The notes beneath the pieces are model-generated. The model searched no databases and was not told where the DNA came from. It worked only from the letters and a program-made list of their open reading frames with translations. The position numbers and the translations under genes were made by a program. Shown here in pieces: positions 4,631-8,660 of a stretch of 8,660 nucleotides of DNA. This DNA comes from Lachnospiraceae bacterium UBA7480 (lineage in GTDB: Bacteria; Bacillota; Clostridia; Lachnospirales; Lachnospiraceae): contig DLOQ01000160.1 in assembly GCA_002479655.1 (NCBI GenBank), positions 22,273 through 30,932 of the forward strand, in the 5' to 3' direction. Numbering within the stretch: position 1 is the stretch's first letter; each line of letters starts with the position of its first letter.

Positions 4631-7291
4631 TCACTGAACGCCGTCCAGCGTGAAGTCATTATATCCGAGCGACTGCAGCTCCAGAAGCTGCTGTTGAAGT
4701 ACCGCCATATGATCCGGCGATGCAAAGAATGCGTCGTTATGCGGACACATATTGCTGGTCCGGGTAGAGGTGATGGGATTGCCATTGGTATCCACGCCGG
4801 AAGAAGGATAGCCGGCTTGGACGGCTGTGCTTTCGATCGGCATCAGTTCCAATACGCCGGGAACTTTAAATGGACAATTTGTGCATGCGCACATACCGCT
4901 CTGCAGACATACCATACCTGAGTAATGGACATCGCAGGTTGCCGTGGGAACCGTTCCTTCGGCAAAGTATTCGGTCCTTAAGTGATTGTCACATAGACCG
5001 GTTATCGGCAGCTTTCCGGAGCGGGAGCATATGGTTGCGGTCACGATACCGCCCGGCATGTCAAACGACTTATACGGAAGGTCTTCGTGGATACGGCTCA
5101 TAACGGTCCGCCACATGGTTTTGGACAGATTCCTTTCGGCACCGGTAAGGACAACATTATTATCATATCCGGTCCATGTGGTAGCGGTATAATAAGGCGT
5201 AAATCCTGCAAACCATACGTCGACATAGGAGGTAGTGGTGCCTGTCTTGCCGGCGATCGCCATATTGCCGAAGTTGACGGAGCCGCCGGTGCCTTTGGTG
5301 ACAACGTCCACCATGGCGCTGGTCAAAAGAAAAGCAGTAGTTTCTTTGATGACACGGTGCTGATCTTGGCTGACGGTATTATCAATCAGGACATTGCCGT
5401 CATGATCCACGATCTTGGTGTAGAGGATCGGTTCCATATACAGACCGCCATTGGCAATCGTGGCATAGGCGCCGTTCAATTCCATATTGGTAACGCCGTC
5501 CGTAATGCCACCCAGAGCAAGCGGCTGTCTGATATCGGTAAGGATCTGTCCGTCTGACGTAACACGTCTATCTACCAAAGTTGTAAATCCAAAACTCTGC
5601 AGGTAATCATAGCCAAGCTGCGGCGTGATCTGGGTCAAAACCTTGACGGTAACAATATTCATCGACTGCTCGATACCGTATCGGGTAGAGCAGATGCCGC
5701 GGTATTTAAAATCATAATTATTCAACGGCTTGCCATTATCATAATTGTAAGGTGCGTCAATAAATACGCTGGCAAGCGTGATGCCGGCGCTGTCAAATGC
5801 CGGTGCATAAGCGGCTACGACCTTAAAGGTAGAGCCGGGCTGACGGACCGTGTTGGATGCCCTGTTCAGGGAACGGCTGGTTTCCTTAATGCCTCTGCCG
5901 CCGATCATCGCAACGACATGTCCGGTTGATTGATCTTCCACGGTCAGAGACACTTGTGGCTGCGGTGTCAAGGAGATGGACTCGGCAATGATCTCATCAC
6001 CGGGACTCATGATTGCTTCCGTATAGGCTTTGATTGCTTCATATGCTTCATCCTGAGAGGAATAAAGAAGATTAAACTTGGGATCGATCTCCTTATAATA
6101 GGAAGCATACATTTCCTTGCTGTAATTTTCTACATCTCCATTTGGCTTCTGGATGGAAACGCGGTAGTCCAGATACCATTTAGTGTTTTCGGGATAGTTG
6201 GATTCATCCATATAGACTTCGTCGCAGATTGCCTGAATCTGTGGATCCTGTGTCGTATAAATGCTGAGACCGCCGCTGAAAAGCAGATTATATGCCATCG
6301 TGGAAGCCTGAGATTCCGTATAACCGTTCTTAATAAATAATTCTGTCAGTTCCTCGTTGGCAGTCTCAATGACTTCATCGACAAAGTAGGAATAAACGGA
6401 AGAAGCGACGACATTCTGATTGGTCACCTGAATCCGTTCATACACATCGTCCGCCATGGCTTCATCATATTCTTCCTGTGTGATATAGCCCTGTTCCTTC
6501 ATATATTCAAGTACGATTCCGCGTTTTTCTTCGTTATTTTCCGGATGAGTGATCGGATCATATTTGGAGGGATTCTGCGTGATACCGGCAATGACTGCAC
6601 ATTCCGATAAGGTCAGTTCATATACCGGTTTATTGAAATATCGCAGGGAAGCGGCCTGAACGCCCAGTGTGCCGTGACCGAGGTTGATGGAATTCATATA
6701 AAGCTCCAGGATTTCTTCCTTGCTCATTACCTTTTCCAATTCCAGAGCCAGATACTGTTCCTGGATCTTACGGCGGACGCTTTCCATCCGAGTCTCATTA
6801 ACGAAGTCTTCAAATACATTGTTCTTAATCAGCTGCTGGGTAATGGTACTGCCGCCCTGCGAGAGTTCACGGGTGCGTACAACAGCGGCAGCAGCTCGCA
6901 GGATCGCCTGGATATCAATGCCGTTGTGGGTATAAAAACGCGCATCCTCAATAGCGACAAAAGCATTCGCCAGATTATCAGGAATCATTTCCATGCTGAC
7001 ATAAGTACGGTTGGAATCTTCCGCAATCAGCTTAGTCATTTCATGCCCTTCACAGTCATAAAGTATCGTGGCAAAGCCGGAAGGAGTAACGTCGATGGTT
7101 GAAATATCGGGTGCCGTTGCGATAATGCCGTTAAAGATGCCGATGCCCATGCACATCACGACCACAGCAAATGAGATGATTGCGATCAACAATGCTTTGA
7201 TGATAGTGATGCCCAGCATTTTCTTGATTTTTGTTCCTTTGGAGTTGAGGGCGCGCTGCTTTTCGCGGACGCCTTTTTTGCTGTAATTCAT
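4631..7291 (-). CDS. Class A penicillin-binding protein (PBP1A-type)
   Basis: Bifunctional peptidoglycan synthase of 886 residues: it polymerises lipid II and cross-links the peptides outside the membrane. A basic cytoplasmic tail precedes one membrane anchor (about 26-56). The GT51 domain shows EDARFYTHNGID (115-126, catalytic E115), GGSTITQQLIKN (146-157), RKIQEQYLALELEK (174-187, second Glu E178) and the NSINLGHGTLGVQAA block. The transpeptidase has SxxK at 487-490 (nucleophile S487), SMN at 543-545 and KTGT at 682-685. After about residue 745 comes a cysteine-rich tail (C755, C767, C786, C795, C801, C803, C806, C849). AAGAAG sits five bases before the ATG, and a TATAAT box lies 62 bp upstream. 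It is transcribed alone, convergent to the SH3 gene and divergent from yigZ. The family is certain; naming it ponA, pbpF or pbpD would be arbitrary. Confidence 0.96.
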   Translation of the reverse strand: MNYSKKGVREKQRALNSKGTKIKKMLGITIIKALLIAIISFAVVVMCMGIGIFNGIIATAPDISTIDVTPSGFATILYDCEGHEMTKLIAEDSNRTYVSMEMIPDNLANAFVAIEDARFYTHNGIDIQAILRAAAAVVRTRELSQGGSTITQQLIKNNVFEDFVNETRMESVRRKIQEQYLALELEKVMSKEEILELYMNSINLGHGTLGVQAASLRYFNKPVYELTLSECAVIAGITQNPSKYDPITHPENNEEKRGIVLEYMKEQGYITQEEYDEAMADDVYERIQVTNQNVVASSVYSYFVDEVIETANEELTELFIKNGYTESQASTMAYNLLFSGGLSIYTTQDPQIQAICDEVYMDESNYPENTKWYLDYRVSIQKPNGDVENYSKEMYASYYKEIDPKFNLLYSSQDEAYEAIKAYTEAIMSPGDEIIAESISLTPQPQVSLTVEDQSTGHVVAMIGGRGIKETSRSLNRASNTVRQPGSTFKVVAAYAPAFDSAGITLASVFIDAPYNYDNGKPLNNYDFKYRGICSTRYGIEQSMNIVTVKVLTQITPQLGYDYLQSFGFTTLVDRRVTSDGQILTDIRQPLALGGITDGVTNMELNGAYATIANGGLYMEPILYTKIVDHDGNVLIDNTVSQDQHRVIKETTAFLLTSAMVDVVTKGTGGSVNFGNMAIAGKTGTTTSYVDVWFAGFTPYYTATTWTGYDNNVVLTGAERNLSKTMWRTVMSRIHEDLPYKSFDMPGGIVTATICSRSGKLPITGLCDNHLRTEYFAEGTVPTATCDVHYSGMVCLQSGMCACTNCPFKVPGVLELMPIESTAVQAGYPSSGVDTNGNPITSTRTSNMCPHNDAFFASPDHMAVLQQQLLELQSLGYNDFTLDGVQ

Positions 7292-7352
7292 AGATCTTCT
7301 TTTGGCTTCCTTCCCTGATCCATTATTGAATCATTGCATAATATGTTATCTT

Positions 7353-7381
7353 ATTATACTAGATTTTGGCAACAAAATAAA
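7353..7381 (-). promoter_or_regulatory. Promoter for the PBP gene
   Basis: On the minus strand a perfect TATAAT lies at 7353-7358. A weak -35 (TTTATT, 7376-7381) sits 17 bp upstream. Transcription from about 7346 would give a leader of some 55 nt. The -35 is a poor match, so an activator or a modest strength is possible. Confidence 0.5.
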
Positions 7382-7399
7382 TAGCTTTCTATTATTTCT

Positions 7400-7440
7400 T
7401 TGGAATAAATCTTTCTTTTAGAATATGAACATGATATGAT
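7400..7440 (+). promoter_or_regulatory. Possible yigZ promoter hugging the start codon
   Basis: Two candidates overlap: TTGGAA (7400-7405) with TATGAA (7424-7429) at 18 bp, and a better -10, TATGAT (7435-7440), with only a poor -35. Either one places the start of transcription between about 7436 and 7447, at or just before the ATG. Confidence 0.4.
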
Positions 7441-7446
7441 GGATTT

Positions 7447-8091
7447 ATGCAGACATATAAGATTTTATTAAAAGGCGGACACGGTGAGATCGTCGAAAAA
7501 AAGTCACGGTTTATTGCCTCCCTGCAGCCCGCAGCGTCGGAGGAGGAAGCCGCCGCCTTTATTGAAGCGGTAAAAAAGAAATATTGGGATGCGAAGCATA
7601 ACTGCACGGCGATGGTGATCGGCAGGCATGCTGAGATTACGAGATGCAGCGATGACGGGGAGCCGTCAGGAACAGCGGGAAGGCCGATGCTGGAGGTTTT
7701 GACAGGAGAGGGGCTTCGCGATGTCGTTGTCGTTGTGACGCGGTATTTCGGCGGTACGCTGTTAGGTACCGGCGGACTGGTGAGAGCATATTCGCAGGCA
7801 GTTAAAGAGGGGTTAAAAAACTGTGAGACCGGTGTACTCCGGGAGGGCAGAAAGGTGAAGCTGGTCATGTCCTATAACGACTATGGAAGGGTGGAGCATT
7901 TTTGCAGGACGGAAGGTCAGGAGATGGAGGAAGTGATCTATCAGGAGAACGTGACTGTTCTGCTGACGATACCGGAACAACATTATGAAAACAGGATCGG
8001 GAAGTTTAGGGACGCCGGCGCGGGAAGGTTGGAAATAGAGGATCTTGGTAAGTGTACTTTTCTTGACAAGGGCAGTAATGATACTTTATAA
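7447..8091 (+). CDS. yigZ: YigZ/YvyE family (IMPACT, UPF0029) protein
   Basis: A 214-residue conserved protein of the IMPACT family, cytoplasmic, with a suspected role in translation or RNA handling that is not settled in bacteria. The N-terminal UPF0029 domain shows KKSRFIA (18-24), then CSDDGEPSGTAGRPMLEVL (67-85) and the signature RYFGGTLLGTGGLVRAYSQAV (99-119). The C-terminal part (about 137-200) fits the DUF1949 ferredoxin-like domain. The start is fixed by the family N-terminus and by an in-frame stop at 7432-7434. No Shine-Dalgarno is visible before the ATG: only TGGA at 7440-7443, too close to be usual, so the mRNA may be leaderless or nearly so. The mgtE promoter overlaps its 3' end. 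Length and motifs are typical. Confidence 0.93.
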   Translation: MQTYKILLKGGHGEIVEKKSRFIASLQPAASEEEAAAFIEAVKKKYWDAKHNCTAMVIGRHAEITRCSDDGEPSGTAGRPMLEVLTGEGLRDVVVVVTRYFGGTLLGTGGLVRAYSQAVKEGLKNCETGVLREGRKVKLVMSYNDYGRVEHFCRTEGQEMEEVIYQENVTVLLTIPEQHYENRIGKFRDAGAGRLEIEDLGKCTFLDKGSNDTL

Positions 8092-8092
8092 T
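8063..8092 (+). promoter_or_regulatory. Near-consensus sigma-A promoter for the mgtE leader
   Basis: Perfect TTGACA (8063-8068) and perfect TATAAT (8087-8092) are 18 bp apart. The -10 overlaps the yigZ stop codon (8089-8091). Transcription would start near 8099, about 25 nt before the first small ORF and about 270 nt before mgtE. Confidence 0.8.
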
Positions 8093-8123
8093 GTACAAGA
8101 AGGTTAAAGGAGCTGCAGGGATT

Positions 8124-8210
8124 ATGTTGCTTCACAGTGCAAATCCGGCGCGGGAAACGTATACAGCGTTTCTCAAAATAATTCACAAGGAAAGCGGGGT
8201 GGTTTTATGA
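8124..8210 (+). CDS. Candidate leader ORF 1 (28 codons)
   Basis: A short reading frame beginning MLLHSANPARETY, 28 residues, in the leader between the strong promoter and mgtE. AAAGGAG (8106-8112) lies 11 bases upstream, slightly far, and AGGGA is only two bases from the ATG. Its TGA stop overlaps the ATG of the next small frame as ATGA, which suggests translational coupling. A frame this short is easily open by chance, and I recognise no family. Support comes only from the promoter position, the ribosome site and the overlap. Confidence 0.35.
   Translation: MLLHSANPARETYTAFLKIIHKESGVVL
8152..8174 (+). other. Hairpin inside leader ORF 1
   Basis: GGGAAACG (8152-8159) pairs with CGTTTCTC (8167-8174), including one G-U, around a 7-base loop. 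No U run follows, so it is not a terminator. A translating ribosome would melt it, which could time access to the downstream site at 8196-8202. Confidence 0.4.
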
Positions 8211-8290
8211 TTCATAGTAATGATGATGTTCCTTATCATGAACGGAGAATAAAACAAAGACACTTGGCTTTGAAGTGGACGGATCCGTGA
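8207..8290 (+). CDS. Candidate leader ORF 2 (27 codons)
   Basis: A frame starting MIHSNDDVPYHERR and ending KWTDP, 27 residues, with a strong ribosome site GGGGTGG (8196-8202) four bases before the ATG. The early acidic pair plus proline (D6, D7, P9) followed by a basic stretch recalls, in composition only, the enterobacterial mgtL leader peptide. In mgtL, acidic and proline codons make the ribosome sensitive to low Mg2+. Its stop codon falls in a segment (8287-8292) able to pair with 8331-8336 ahead of mgtE. No homology is claimed. It could be chance, yet the ribosome site and the neighbouring Mg2+ transporter gene make a leader peptide plausible. Confidence 0.45.
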   Translation: MIHSNDDVPYHERRIKQRHLALKWTDP

Positions 8291-8363
8291 GCTTGCCTGT
8301 ATGCATTGGGATAAACATGCTTTTATTTTAGCTTACCATTGCCGTATTATGCTTGAAAGCTGA
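8287..8363 (+). promoter_or_regulatory. Alternative RNA pairings before mgtE, possible attenuator
   Basis: GTGAGC (8287-8292, over the leader ORF 2 stop) can pair with GCTTAC (8331-8336). The same region, TTAGCTT (8328-8334), can pair with AAGCTGA (8357-8363), whose end overlaps the mgtE ribosome-site region. AGCTT also occurs at 8290-8294 as a third competitor. A weak stem GCAT/ATGC (8303-8306 with 8317-8320) followed by TTTTATTTT could be a poor terminator. The stems are short, so this is suggestive only. No M-box consensus was found in the leader. Confidence 0.35.
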
Positions 8364-8372
8364 GAGAAAGGC

Positions 8373-8660
8373 ATGGGTATCATTATGGAAGAAGAATTAA
8401 AAGAATTGATTGAAACAAAGCAATATACCCGTCTTCGTCAGGAACTTGCAGAGATGAATGACGCGGATATTGCTTCTTTTATGGAAGACCTTGAGGAGGA
8501 GCAGCTGTTAAAAATATTCAGGATACTGCCCAAATCAATGGCTGCGGATGTGTTTTCTTATCTGGAGATGGAGAACCAGCAGTCGATCATTACGAAGCTG
8601 TCCGATAAGGAAGCAGCTAATATCATTGATAATCTGATGGCGGATGACGCGGCGGATCTG
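8373..8660 (+). CDS. mgtE: Magnesium transporter MgtE, N-terminal part (cut by window end)
   Basis: The first 96 codons of a Mg2+ channel/transporter; the frame is open to the last base. The visible part is the cytoplasmic MgtE N domain. It has repeated acidic, leucine-rich helical units such as MNDADIASFMEDLEEEQ and FRILPKSMAADVF, then LSDKEAANIIDNLMADDAADL at the edge. In the family this domain and the following CBS pair sense cytoplasmic Mg2+ and close the five-helix pore when Mg2+ is high. The CBS and membrane parts lie beyond the window. Two starts are possible: ATG 8373 with GAGAG six bases upstream, or ATG 8385 in the same frame. I chose the first, but the second is nearly as good. It is the apparent target of the leader described before it. 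Confidence 0.92.
   Translation, partial: MGIIMEEELKELIETKQYTRLRQELAEMNDADIASFMEDLEEEQLLKIFRILPKSMAADVFSYLEMENQQSIITKLSDKEAANIIDNLMADDAADL

Noticed and set aside
4465..5557. Several open frames on the plus strand across the PBP gene, including one of 156 codons
   Set aside because: They lie antisense to or beside a large gene with complete catalytic motifs, have no ribosome sites, and their translations look like reverse-frame shadow.
8093..8372. M-box (ykoK) Mg2+ riboswitch before mgtE
   Set aside because: The leader length and target gene fit, but none of the conserved M-box blocks could be found by eye. A covariance-model scan would settle it.

Overview
The window looks like an ordinary chromosomal segment of a low-to-mid GC Clostridia, most likely Lachnospiraceae. 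This is inferred from the strong purine-rich Shine-Dalgarno sites, the sigma-A type promoters and the family flavour of the proteins (a class A PBP with a cysteine-bearing tail, a small zinc-ribbon protein, an MgtE transporter). No mobile element, phage gene, CRISPR array, tRNA or rRNA was seen.

Layout. Positions 49-2110 (+) hold three consecutive shikimate-pathway genes: shikimate dehydrogenase (aroE), shikimate kinase (aroK) and type II 3-dehydroquinate dehydratase (aroQ). They supply three of the steps that lead to chorismate and the aromatic amino acids. A compact three-way-junction palindrome (2111-2172) follows directly after aroQ. Next come a small stand-alone protein resembling the middle domain of FakA/YloV (2255-2506) and a family 2 glycosyltransferase of the Dpm1 type (2567-3298). 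A clear promoter (3331-3359) then starts a two-gene unit, a double zinc-ribbon protein (3408-3878) and a membrane-anchored SH3-like protein (3897-4385), which ends at a strong hairpin terminator (4453-4490).

From the other side, convergent to this unit, runs the large bifunctional penicillin-binding protein gene (4631-7291, minus), a peptidoglycan glycosyltransferase/transpeptidase. Divergent from it is a YigZ/IMPACT-family gene (7447-8091, +) whose ATG has almost no room for a leader and no Shine-Dalgarno. The window ends inside mgtE, a Mg2+ transporter gene (8373 onward, +).

The part most worth a second look is the 3' end of yigZ plus the mgtE leader. A near-consensus promoter (TTGACA, 18 bp, TATAAT) lies across the yigZ stop codon. 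It would make a leader of about 270 nt that shows no recognisable M-box. The leader carries two small ORFs of 28 and 27 codons that overlap as ATGA, and the second has a good ribosome-binding site. Around and after the second stop codon are short segments that can pair in mutually exclusive ways before mgtE. This resembles a leader-peptide control region for a Mg2+ transporter, but that function is inference only.
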